From Bisporella sp. PMI_857 (lineage: Eukaryota > Ascomycota > Leotiomycetes > Helotiales > Helotiaceae): 64,000 bases of DNA. The stretch spans positions 682,001 to 746,000 of the forward strand of contig JAJSPD010000009.1 in NCBI GenBank assembly GCA_021307315.1. Direction: 5' to 3'. Every line of letters starts with the position of its first letter. The first letter of the stretch is position 1. Below are positions 47,388 to 58,771 of the stretch, piece after piece. A program made the position numbers and the translations under genes. The notes beneath the pieces are model-generated. The model did no database searches and had not been told where the DNA came from. It saw only the letters and a list, made by a program, of their open reading frames with translations.

Positions 47388-48555
47388 GGAGTGGGGAAGT
47401 GTGAGGGTGGGAAGGTCAAGATGGATAGGTGGGTGGTGGTGATGGTGATGGTGAGATGGGGATTTATATACATGTATCATAGCGCGGGAGAATAATACTC
47501 CTGCTGCATCTCGAACCCGGAGCGTAGATTCGGGAACGCAGCCCTTATCCCATTCTCGCATATTAGGTAGAAACGGCGTGCGCGCGCGCCTGGCTAGCAC
47601 TTTATCCCGTTCGGTAAGTCGAGCAGGAACGCATCGGTCGACGTTGTGAGGAAGAACGATGATATTTGCCGGATCCTAGAAAAGAGGTCCTCCTTGCTGG
47701 GTTAGCGATGGATCGGGAGAGATGGGTTGCTTCTGATCTTGTCGAGTCATCTATTATAGGAATTCGAGCCTTGCCCGCGAGTAAAGGTTTGGAACGGAGG
47801 AAGAAATGGATTTTGGATGCAGGAGGATGGTCTTGAACTCTAAGACTAGGCTTGGAACGACCAGAATTGAAGGCATACTTGAGGAGGAAAACGGCAAGAG
47901 TGCAACGAGGTTGCCTCCTCTAATGTGTTCGAATCGAGCACGAAGTAATCTTCTGTAGCCTAATGAAATGATATATGAAATTGGCAACTGCGTAAGCAAA
48001 AAAGATTCGTGCATAGAGCTCATTATTACCATTCTTCTGATTATCTATTTACGCCATCAACCCATATGGCAGACTCTCTTTGAGTCAACTCTTCCATCAA
48101 ATACAAATCCTCCGTCCACTTCACACCCACAACCACAAGCTAAAGCCAGTCAAAACTGAATGCTGAAATTCAAAACCTGCCAGATTCCCGACAAGCCAAA
48201 TTGTTGTTTCATGCGTGCTGAATGCAAATTCATCAAGATCTTATAGATCCGTTTTCTCTCCCAAATATCCATCAATTCTTCGGCCAAAGTGCCAATATGT
48301 ATATGTAAGGTGGTGATATGTGTATGGTGTGTACCAGCAACAAAAGAAATTATGTAGAAGCATTCATAATATAATACGCCTCCCAAGGTATTGCGCTGTG
48401 TGATATAACTACAGATGCTTCTTGATGATTTGACTCGCGCATATGGTAGCGGTGCGGTATCGATACTATCAAGAGCTAGAGATGGTAAATACGGTAGGCG
48501 AGGTATCATCATAAGCAATATATACGGTGACTTTTTTTTTAGGAATGACGAATAA
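47388..48555. other. intergenic, convergent 3' ends
   Basis: No recognised gene. The minus frame at 48150-48518 has no coding character and lies beyond the stop of the following gene. Confidence 0.5.
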
Positions 48556-49919
48556 CTAGAAGTTCTGTGAGATGCCAGAGCTTTGCTGCGGGAAATGCGA
48601 AGGATTTTCTATCCGAGTGTTACGTCGTGCCTGTAGTCATAAAGTCAGTATTGCATGCCTTAGTAATTGCCTGATGAACTTACCTGAACATCTCGAATGA
48701 TGGGTTGTGCAGGCATTTCGGCGCGTCCTGGTGGACTACCGTACTGCGTCTCGCCATAAGGATTGCCGCCTTCATAATGGTTGCTGTAGTATGCACCTCC
48801 TGGTGGTCCAATATCTCCTGAGGCATCTGAACGGTTTGCGGCACTGTATGAAGATGAAGCGTTTGATGGACCACGATTGATATCTCCACGATTAGTAGAA
48901 GCGGCAGGTCCCATTGCGCCTAGAGCCTCTGCATCCCCAGAATGTGGACTTCCATCTACTAAAGGAATATCCGATCGATTGTCTCCGCCGGCTTGTGATG
49001 GTGAAGTTCCTTCCGAATATGCCATACCGATACCGCCTGCTGAAGGACCTGACATAGTGGTCGAAGCTTTGCGTCCAGCAGACGACGCCACAGCTGTGGT
49101 TCCCCATCCACGGTAACCGGAAGATCCATCCTCACGCATCTCGAATGGGCCATCTGGTGCAGCTCCGCCAATTGCTGGTAGCGTAGGATCGTTGTTAGGA
49201 TTATAGCCATATTCTTCTACCTCTTTTCTCCGCAACTCTTCGGCATCCTTTCGTGCTTTTCGTTTCCGCCATAGGAATAGGCCTCCGAGAACTAAAAGGG
49301 CAACGGCGACTATAGGAACAACTACTGCAACGGCAATCTTCCCCGATTGATTCAATCCGCCGCTACTTGAGCCGCCGTCACTTTGAAGGCCTGTTGTTGA
49401 GGTTGCGCTGGACGAAGATGAGGTTTGTGTTGAAGAAGTTGTAGGTACCACAGGGCTCTGTGTGGATGTGATTATTTCTGTAATTGTTCGTCCCCCAGAA
49501 TCCGTGGTTACAATCCTCTCGCTTGTTGAACTGGATGTGCTCGTCGTCGGTGTTATTGAAGTGGATGTGCTTGTACTAGATGACGAACTAGGTGGCTCGC
49601 TAGAACTAGTTGAAGAAGTCGATGTCGACGAAGATGAGGTGGTTGGATCTGTGGTTGGAAGAAAGGTAGACGAGGATGTCGTAGGTAGATCACCAGAAGA
49701 GGCTATGGGAGGGCTGCTGTTAGCTATTTCACTCGAACTTGGTATAGAATTAGACGACTGCACAATCGAGCTAGAAGAGCTTGTCGGTGGATTGGGTGCC
49801 GTCGTGGGAAGAGGAGTAGTCGTGGAAGGAATTTGGCTCGTACTGGTAGAATTTGAGGGATTAGACATCGTGAATTGTCTGCCAAAAACTCTTCGGAGTG
49901 GCCGTCTAAAAGGTTCCAT
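48556..49919 (-). CDS. Ser/Thr-rich single-pass membrane protein, Mid2/WSC-like
   Basis: Plausible cell-surface stress sensor. Exons 49919-48684 and 48630-48556, 436 residues. A very Ser/Thr-rich ectodomain of about 190 residues (many Ser and Thr runs, probably O-mannosylated) precedes one membrane helix (IAVAVVVPIVAVALLVLGGL), then a basic stop-transfer (WRKRKARK) and a disordered cytosolic tail. The second exon was found by its splice signals (GTAAGT.. GACTACAG) and gives the ending RRNTRIENPSHFPQQ plus SSGISQNF; reading through the intron gives only VSSSGNY. There is no cleavable signal peptide at the chosen ATG, so the helix itself may drive N-out insertion, or a 5' exon is missing. No WSC cysteine domain is present. 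Confidence 0.78.
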
Positions 49920-52264
49920 GTCCGTTAGTACAATATTCTTCAATTCCCAACCCTAGGAATCCCACAAAATTTTCACCACCCGAGAAGAACCATAGTGGAA
50001 GGGAACGAACCGTTTGATTCACTCTGAAGCAAAAATGGTGATGGCGGATTGCGGTCGAGCACACTCGCGTTTCGCTTCGTTTAGGGGGGGGTGGTCGGCG
50101 ATCTATCGAAGGAAAGGGAAAGGAATGAAATGGTGAGACGACTTCAATCCAATGAGTCGTGCTGCGAAGAATATCAAGATGACGGGATGAAGGTTTGAGG
50201 AGAGGGCGATGGATGAAGATGGTGAGGATAGGACGGTCGCCCGATGGTTTGGGGTGTGACCACAGGCTGTGCACAGGCTTCTCTCCTCTTTCGTTGGTGC
50301 TCGGCGGAAAAATAATAATAGGCGAACACGAGATTAGAATGGCGTTTGGACCTTTTAGCGCACCAGATTGGATGGGCAGGTGTGGCTGATTAAAGGTACG
50401 ATCACCCGAACAGCATTTCTGGCGGTTGAGGCTTCATGAAACTATCAAATCGTGGGGGCTTTGACATGAGAATGAGTGTTTTTTTTACTCGAGCTGAAGA
50501 TTGTATGTGACTTTGTAGGTGACGAAATGTTGAGAGGGATCCAGAGAGAGAGAGAGAGAGACGAATAAACTTGGTAATGGCAAAACCAAACGGGGGTATC
50601 GCGAATTCTGCTGCAGCAGCGCAAATGCCCATCCAAGGCTAAATTGGCGCTATTACTACAGTAGTATTGTCGAAGGAGAGAGTGGGAGTTTGTGCGCCCG
50701 TGACGGTTTCGTTTTCTTACAACATAGATTGAAGCAAGACACGAGCAAAGCAGAGCCAAAGCGAAAGAAAGTTTTCGTGTTCTACCCTCCCTTTGCTTCT
50801 TATATCATGATTTTTCTATTTCTAGGGAAAAAACGGGGCCATCATCCTGCTTTGCCCTTTGAGACAACTTGAGGTTCGTCATAGTTTACTATAGGGACTT
50901 TACAGTAGCTCCCGAACCTCATCCATGCCTGCCGCTACTTACGACATCGCCACAGGCAATCCCAACATTGATCGTCCTCTTAGAAGCCAGGGAGTGTTTA
51001 TTTATGACCATCGTGAACTCGGCATCTTTCCCAGGGACGATTTTCATAGGTTTCCGGCCGGGGGGTTTCACAATTGGATGGGAGTTGTCAGTTTTGAGGC
51101 TGTGTTGTTTCCGCCGTGCAGTGCAGCTCAAACATACATCACATAAACGCCTTACAGAATGTTGCAAAGTAAGACCACCTCGCGCGCTGATGTGATCGGT
51201 GTGAGATGCGGCCAATCCTTCTTGTGTGACTCTGATGCAGCGTAAGTCGGTACATGTCGAATTATCGTCGGTTGTACATGACCAGAATTGGGAGGTAGAA
51301 CTATTTAATAAGGCATAGTAATCATGATGCTTACAACAGAACCCACCAGGAAGTCCAGGTCTCCACGGAAAGATAGCCGACGATAAGGCGACCAGATGGA
51401 CGATTCTAAGCCATGCATATCCAGGTTCTCCATACATTGTGCCAAAAAGTCAAAGTCGGCTGCACAGTGCAAACTCAATTTTTAAGTGTTCAGCCCTAAA
51501 AGTCCCAAAAAAAAAGTTCCCCTCCATTGCACTAGATAGCCCCTCCGACTGTTCAGAATCTCGTAGTCCCCCTCATTTGGGTTCATTCCCAGCGCACGGC
51601 TTCTCCAAGCATCCACTCCATGGTGCTCCATCAAATTCAATCATTTCCCAAGATGAATTCAGTATGCAAGTGTCGACAAAAGTCAGAAAGGAGGCCGCAC
51701 AGATGCGATTCTCAAATATGGCGGGCAAGATTTCGGAGAGATTAAGTTTTATGGATGTTCCCAAGTTTCGGCATCATCCCTTCTCACTCTGGACGCTCCG
51801 AGTGGCTTGGCCGCTGCCGTCTCGCTTGGCTAGATGCGCGTAAACTACTACTCAACACTGCCATGATCATACAAAGACAACTTTCAACGTTCAAAAGTGA
51901 TAATAAAACATCAGAGAGGCCTTGAAATAATCATTCATTCATTTCATGACTTTGTTTATACAAACATGCAACTGAATGGCCAAGGTCCAGTTCCCAAGTT
52001 TTCTATATGTACGATTTCACCAAGACTTCCCCCCCTAAATGATCCGCCTAATCTATTACTGAAAAAGACATTAGCTAGAGAGATAGAGAGAAATGTTTCC
52101 AGATATCAAAATCGCAGCCAGCCCAGCCCAAAGCGACCAAAGATACTGATGATGTTGCGATTTGTCGTGCCTGTGATGGGTGTTGTGTGGTAGTCATGTA
52201 GAATCAAACGCGCGCTCAAATGCCTGGAAAAGGGTAATTCAAAAGATGTGATCTATCGTCACGG
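49920..52264. other. intergenic, 2.3 kb
   Basis: Upstream region of the Mid2/WSC-like gene. It holds an (AG)n run at about 50543-50561 and a G8 run near 50085. Open frames at 50919-51437 (-) and 51439-51843 (+) are not recognised and lack supporting signals. Confidence 0.45.
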
Positions 52265-54711
52265 CTATCCTTCAGGTCTCATGCCCCATTGAGGCTTCAA
52301 ATTGACCGTCATATCGTCTTTAGTTGCCACGATATCTTGTGGAAGTCGTGAGACACGATAAGCACCGTTTCGAATAGCCCCAAGATGACGTGCAGATACT
52401 CCACTGCGATTGCTGCGGATACTGCCAGCATCGCTCATCGAGTCGGGATCTCTAAACTTCTTGGGCGGTGCGAAGTCAAGCGCCGTGAATGTGCCAGACT
52501 TTCTTAGCAAGTGACTGTCTAGATGTTAGTATCAACATAGAATATCAAGGGAGCATTCCACTCACGGGCTGGGCATGGGAGCAAGCTCGTCAAAAGCACT
52601 AACTGTTGGTGTAAAGGCTGGGACTGCAGGAGAGTACGGGCGTCTTTCACCAAGAGGACTCTCGGATCGACCAGCAGCTCGGTCACGGTAGGTTGGTGGT
52701 GGTGCAAAATCCATAGCATTGAAAATGGCAAATGAATCGTCTCGGAGCTTTGATGGTGTTGGGATGGTATTAAGCGCGGCAGGAGGAGGCATTGGGCGCT
52801 TTGGCCCTCGTCCTCCAGATGCAGTCGAGAAGGCTTTAGGACCTTGAGGATATGGGCCAGGAGGATACATTGGTCTTCTCATTCCACCAGCACTCATACC
52901 ACCTGTACTCATTGCACCCATAGAGCCTTGTCGACCCCGTTGCTGTCCTTGACCTTGGAATCTGGGTCCACCACGTGGTGGTGGAGTCATCGCGCGGCGA
53001 GTAACTGGTTGAGCATATGGCATTACAAAGCTGTTCTGGCTCGGGTCGAAGTAAGCAGCACTGTCACCCAAGTAGTTCTCGTCGTAGTCCTCGTAGTATT
53101 GACCTTGTGGTGCGGGCTTAGACTCATCAAAGTATTCCTTGTAGAAAGATCTGATACGATTGGCTCTGGTTTCAGGATCCTCCGTCTCGAGCGCCGTATC
53201 AGGAGGCAATGGACGGAAGCCCATGGAGAGACGACGAGGATCAAAACCAGGTGCACCTAAACCAGCTTGAGCAAACTCTTCAGGTGGAACATCCATAGAG
53301 TAGCGTTGTCCACGCAAAATCTCTGCCTTGTTCTCTTTGGGGGACGGCGGCGTGACCTGGAATCCGTTTCCATAATCACTTTCGTCGTCCATAAAGGTTT
53401 TAGACTCGGTTTGGGCAACCTCTGGCTGAACCGTGTTCAACGATTCCTTACGGGCAGGACGAGGATTGGATGGAAGTGAGTTCGGTGGGGGAGATGAGCG
53501 GGCAGAGTTAGCAGTTGTAGTCTGAGAAGTAGTGCCAGAGGCGGTTTGAGGGGACGGCGATGAGTCTCGAGCATTGATAAATGCGCCAAGATAGTTGTTG
53601 CTGAGTCTGAGACCGGTATCCGCGTTGCTGGCAGAAGAATCGCGACTGTTATTGTTCACTGCAGGGGATAAATTTTGACCTGGACGTGGGCTGGCAGGAA
53701 GAGCATTGGCAGGAAGAGCGTTTCGTGTAGCGGTCGACTCCGAAAGGTGAGCTTGAGCAGGTTCTACTGGATAAGGTGGAGGGGGTGGTGATGTTGGTGC
53801 ACTCTCAAATGCAGGTGCTATCGACTCTCCGACCGCAGATTTCTGAGGTAGTGAGCCTTGACGTGGCGGAGGAACAAATACAGAAGTAGGAGGCGTGCTT
53901 TGAGCCATTCCACTTGCATTGGACAAAAGATTGGTACTGGGATTGAACTCGTGTAGTCTAGAAGGGGCTTTGCTTGATCCAGTATAGACCGACGAACCAT
54001 CACGGCCAAACTTTCCTGATTTGATGGATGAGCTATCGCCATAATATTGAGTTACTGGGCGGTAAGGGTCTTCGTTTTCGTGCATGCTTCTTGACATTGA
54101 TCGAAGAGATTCGTGCGAACCGTTCAACTGAGGAGGTAGGATATATGGGCTATTGATGGCCATATCCATCGAAAGTTGGCGAGGTCTTCCAGGCTTCTCT
54201 CCATATGTTTCTGGCTGAGATCCTGGCGGCTTCTTGGGCCTACCGGGTTGAGGAACATTGCCCAGTCCAAAATCCAGAGAGGCGTGCCTATCGTTTGCAT
54301 CCTCCTCTCTTTGCTTGCGGACATGTCTACGGTGAAGAAAGAAGAACAATATAGAGAAGGCAATTACAGGGATTCTATGATATTGTCAGTCGGAGAGATC
54401 TGAGGGAGTCGTTGTACTCACGCTACACCAAGTACAATGGGTAGAGTAAAAGTCGACGAACTGGTTCCTCTCTCACACCGCCCAGTTGTGTCATTGGGAC
54501 CGCATGTAGACTGGCTCGAGGATGCCTCAGTGGTACTCGCTGACCGTGCCTCGACCACGCGATTTGGCACAGCAATGTCCATGATTCCTTCTATTGTTCC
54601 AAGAGGGATCGGCGCTGGCGCTGGAACTCGAGGTTCCGAATGATGGTCTCTAACAGCGTGGGCATGAGCGTGAACATGCATATGATGGTGGTGATTCTCC
54701 ATGCTGGGCAT
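52265..54711 (-). CDS. His-rich single-pass membrane protein with long disordered tail
   Basis: Unnamed conserved-looking fungal protein. Exons 54711-54422, 54374-52566 and 52514-52265, 782 residues. The first 24 residues contain 10 histidines (ENHHHHMHVHAHAHAV), a possible metal-binding patch. A short Ser/Thr region with two cysteines leads to one membrane helix made across the first intron (LPIVLGVA|IPVIAFSILFFFL) and a basic cytosolic start (HRRHVRKQR). About 600 residues of Pro/Ser/Gln-rich disordered sequence follow, with an aromatic acidic patch (YYEDYDENYLGDSAAYFDP) and Arg/Gly/Met-rich repeats. The end TVNLKPQWGMRPEG looks conserved. No cleavable signal peptide, so probably N-out. It lies in tandem with the Mid2/WSC-like gene. 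A scaffold or cell-wall sensor role is only a guess. Confidence 0.75.
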
Positions 54712-56407
54712 GCAGCGTGTTGCTGCTAATTGACCTCGAGGTTGACAAGTGAATTAGGGGGGGGGTGGGGGGGTGTACAGAAGCGATAGCGATATACGAC
54801 CAAGTCGCGAGGCTTGCTTCAGATGATTAAAACACAACGTAGTAATAGCGGATTCTGTCGAAAGATGTCGTGTTCACTGGCGTGTATGATGGTGGTCATT
54901 GACGAAATAGCAAATCGATTCCGCTACACGGGCCGGCAGATGCAAATTACTCGAAGGAGTGACTATGGTCAGGACATGAATAATGAGCGAATGCAAACAG
55001 AAGTCGAACCAAAGGAATGGCAAGCCCGACTGGCAGGCAAGTAAGTTGTCGATTGAGGTCGTCGAGGTCGAACTGGAGAAGAAGAGAGGAGGAGGAGGAG
55101 CAGTGGGAGGGAGTAGTAGGAGAGGAGCAGGAGGCAAGAGTTGGAGACGAATGGGATGAAGGTTCTATTGCTTTGGTTGGAAGGGGAAGGGGAATAAGTG
55201 GGGTCTTTGGGAGAGTAAAGCGAGCTGTCAGGGTCGGACGGTTGGTTGCGAGGCTGCATGTTCCCCCCTCCCCCCTGAAACGAGTAGCGAATTGGACCAG
55301 CATTCGAATCCCCAAAGGAAATGAGTAGACCTGGGATCATAAAATAAAAATGGGATGTTTGCATGCTGATCCTGGGTTTTGTACTGTAGGTACTACTGTA
55401 GTGACTTTGAGTGTTTTGCATCGGAATTATTCTCGTAATTGATTATTTAATATCAGGCACTACCACTCTTTTTTTTACATGTTGATAGTATTTCACGGGG
55501 GGAAGGTGTCTTTGCCAAAGAAAAGAACAGCGGCTCAATCTTCAGAGTTCGAGATTCGGAGTGGGGAGACACTAACCCTAATCAAGTTACTCAGGCACAA
55601 TAATAGCCAGGTAACAGGGGAATGGTGTCAAGGGGTCCCGGCCCTGGTTCCAGCCTGTCGTCCTTGCCTTGATTAATCTGAGATGGTGTCGCGTTGATTT
55701 TTATTAAACTGTTTATTTTACTTTGCAGTACTGTACAACATTCGCACACCATCCCTCTAAAACCTGCCGTCTTTTTATATTTAGCTACCGACCTCAGTAT
55801 TGACGTGACACACATACATACACACACATACACTGTAATCACTTATCTTTCGTTATGCCAAACTTTTCATAAGGCGGCTCCTTTTGGGCTCTGCTGCAGG
55901 TTCGTCTATCGATCAGATTTAAGCTTTATTGGTCTTACTCTACCGGCCCTAATACAATCTTCGCTTTGAAATGCTTAGGCGAGTTCTTATTTGATCAAAA
56001 GACACAGCTTCTTCGGACGTTCCGGAAGTTTGACTGGTCGAAGCGTGAATAAAATTGGCGCTTCGTCAGCCAAACAATGCTTAGATTTACTGTACTGTAC
56101 TACCCGACTCTATACGCGTATCCGCATCTTTCACCCAGAATTATCATGGTGCACAGTACAGGGAAGCCGCGCTGCGCCCATTCGCAAATTGGCTTCACCA
56201 AATTTCAAAAGATGGGCTGAGTCGTAAGATCCCTTGGTTTTTGCCTCGGATATTAGGCGTAAATATAAATTTGATGCTGAACTCGTTCATATTATATTCG
56301 TGACACCACGAGTCAAGGCTGCCAACTCTCCAGCCTTGGTTTGAGATCTCATTCGAACATCTTGCCAAGTATGAGACCTAGTTCAAGAAAATGTGACAAC
56401 ATTCAAG
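54712..56407. other. intergenic, 1.7 kb
   Basis: Divergent promoter region between the His-rich membrane protein and the helicase. It contains G9-T-G7 near 54757-54773 and C-rich tracts near 55263-55277, plus a short CA/TA repeat near 55810. No gene recognised. Confidence 0.5.
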
Positions 56408-58568
56408 ATGGCCGACTTTGATCTCACCACCAATTTTATTCCCTCCCTTCACAAACCCGCTGAGCTGCTACCTATTGCTCGCCATCGGGAAAGCCTGCTA
56501 TATCTCATCGAGACATTCCCCGTGACCGTAGTCGTGGGTCAGACCGGTTGTGGAAAAACCACTCAGATTCCTCAGTTCCTCGAGAAGGCAGGTTGGTGCT
56601 CAGATGGGAAAGTCATCGCAGTTACGCAGGTATGAGAACCTAAGAAGTTTCGTAAGACTAAAAATGCTGATATTTATAGCCCCGGCGGGTGGCTGCAACG
56701 ACGGTGGCCAAACGGGTAGCTCAGGAGATGGGCTGCAATGTTGGCGAGGCCGTTGGCTACTCCATTAGATTCGAGGATCTAACGTCCGCAGCCACCAGAA
56801 TTAAGTTCCTTACAGACGGGCTCCTCCTTAGAGAAGCGCTTGTTGACCCCTTATTATCACGATACTCGGTCATTATGGTTGATGAGGCTCACGAGAGGTC
56901 ACTGAGTACTGACATCCTCCTGGGTGTGCTCAAAAAGATACTCAAGAGACGGCCAAATGACTTAAGGATCATTATCAGTAGTGCCACACTGCAAGCGGAG
57001 GATTTCCTCAGATTCTTCATGGGTGATACAGAGACGCAGCCCAAAATAGCATCTACCGAGGCAGTAACCCTCGATGAACTGATTGCTCAAGGTAGCTCAG
57101 CACATCAAGATTCAAGTAATGAATTTGGGGGCAGTGTTGGTAGAATTATCAATTTAGAAGGCAGGATGTACCCAGTAGACGTTCTATACTCAGAAGCACC
57201 TGTGGAAGATTACGTTGAGAAGGCAGTACAGACGGTCTTCGACATCCATACCCAAGAACCTGATGGAGACATCTTAGTGTTCCTCACAGGCAGAGAAGAA
57301 ATAGATACGGCCGTCCAAGCAATATCTGAACGAGCTGCAGATCTGCATCCCAAAGCCCAAGGCGTACTAGCACTACCATTATATGCCGGCCTCTCTACAG
57401 AACAGCAAATGTACGTTTTCGAAGAAGCACCCGAGAACACCAGAAAAGTCATCTTTAGCACCAACATAGCGGAAGCATCCGTTACGATAGACGGCATCGT
57501 CTACGTCATCGACACCGGCTTCGTGAAACTACGCGCCTTCAATCCCACCACAGGTATTGAGACCTTGACAGCAACGCCCGTCTCCAAGGCCTCTGCCACG
57601 CAACGAGCTGGCCGTGCCGGACGCACAAAGCCTGGGAAATGCTACCGTTTGTACACCGAAGCTAGCTTCCAGTCCCTGGACGGGGCAACCATACCCGAGA
57701 TCCAGCGCTCGAATCTTGCGCCGGCCATTCTGCAGCTCAAGGCACTAGGCATTGATAATATCGCGCGTTTCGACTTCATCACCCCCCGCCAGCCGAGCTG
57801 GTCATCCGCGCGCTGGAAATCCTGTACTCCCTCGGCGCCCTGGACGACTACGCCAAGCTCACCAAGCCCTTAGGAACGAGGATGGCCGAGCTGGCCGTCG
57901 AGCCCATGATGGCGAAGACCCTGCTCTCTGCGCCATCCTTCGGTTGCCTCAGCGAGGTCCTCACCATCGCAGCCATGACCAGCGTTGGCGGGAATATCTG
58001 GTACCACGACGACGAGAAGCGGGCCATGGAGACGGCGCGGCGGAAATTCGCGGTCGAAGAAGGCGACCACCTTACCCTCCTAAATGTTTATCAAGCATTC
58101 ATCACCAAAGGCAAGAAAGAAGCAAGATTCTGCCATGACAACTATCTGAACTTCAAGTCTCTATCGAAAGCCGTAAGCATTAGGGCGCAATTGAAACGCT
58201 ACCTCGAGCGCTTCGGTCTCTCCGTCGACGAATCTCTCTCTTCGAACCCAAACCTGCAACCCCTCGCATCCAGACAAGCGCCATCAACACCCCCCGCCAA
58301 CAAGGCCGAGCAGATCCGGCGCTGCCTAACCTCAGGCTTCTTCGCGTACGCCGCGAAGATGCAACCCGACGGCACGTTCAGGAACGTGGCCGGCGGAACG
58401 GTGCTTCACGCGCACCCGAGCAGCCTGATGTTCAACCGCAAGGCGGAATGGGTTATCTTCCACGAGGTCATGGAGATGAGGGGGAAGGTGTATATCAGGG
58501 ACATCAGCAAGATTGAGAAAGGCTGGCTGGTGGAGTATGCGCCGGATTTTTACAGGCTTAGAGGCTAG
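56408..58568 (+). CDS. DEAH-box RNA helicase, DHX35-like, with frameshift
   Basis: ATP-dependent RNA helicase, probably spliceosome-associated and nuclear. Exons 56408-56629 and 56680-58568. Motifs: [10 protein letters not shown] (Lys50), Ia [19 protein letters not shown] (142-145), [30 protein letters not shown], then HA2 and OB-type C-terminal regions ([28 protein letters not shown]). At 57782-57787 the sequence has six Cs where continuity needs one more base: the first frame ends at 57873 after unrelated residues, while the second frame picks up [18 protein letters not shown] exactly as the family requires. With that base allowed for, the length would be about 703 residues, the DHX35 length. 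Either a sequencing error in a homopolymer or a true recent mutation. Confidence 0.9.
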
Positions 58569-58771
58569 GTGGTTTAGAATGGTAGGTGGACAGGATATAC
58601 CCAGAAATGAAAGAGTTTTTTTTTATAGAACATTTGCCTTTTCCTTTTTTCCCTTTTTCCCGCCTTGAGCACCGAGTCGTATGCGATGCTTTTACACCGG
58701 AGCTTGTGATGGGAAGCGCAGCAGATGGTATTCTATCTCTATGCAAACCTAAATAACACATGGATCGTATT

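Noticed and set aside
47073..47600. 175-codon minus frame
   Set aside because: Antisense to the GC-rich conserved gene at 46613-47387; GC-rich DNA leaves antisense frames open.
48150..48518. 122-codon minus frame
   Set aside because: Lies downstream of the stop of the Mid2/WSC-like gene and looks like 3' UTR sequence.
50919..51437. 172-codon minus frame beginning with ATG
   Set aside because: No domain, irregular composition, no supporting splice signals; likely chance within a promoter region.
57752..58138. 128-codon plus frame inside the helicase
   Set aside because: Third-frame shadow of the GC-rich helicase C-terminal region.
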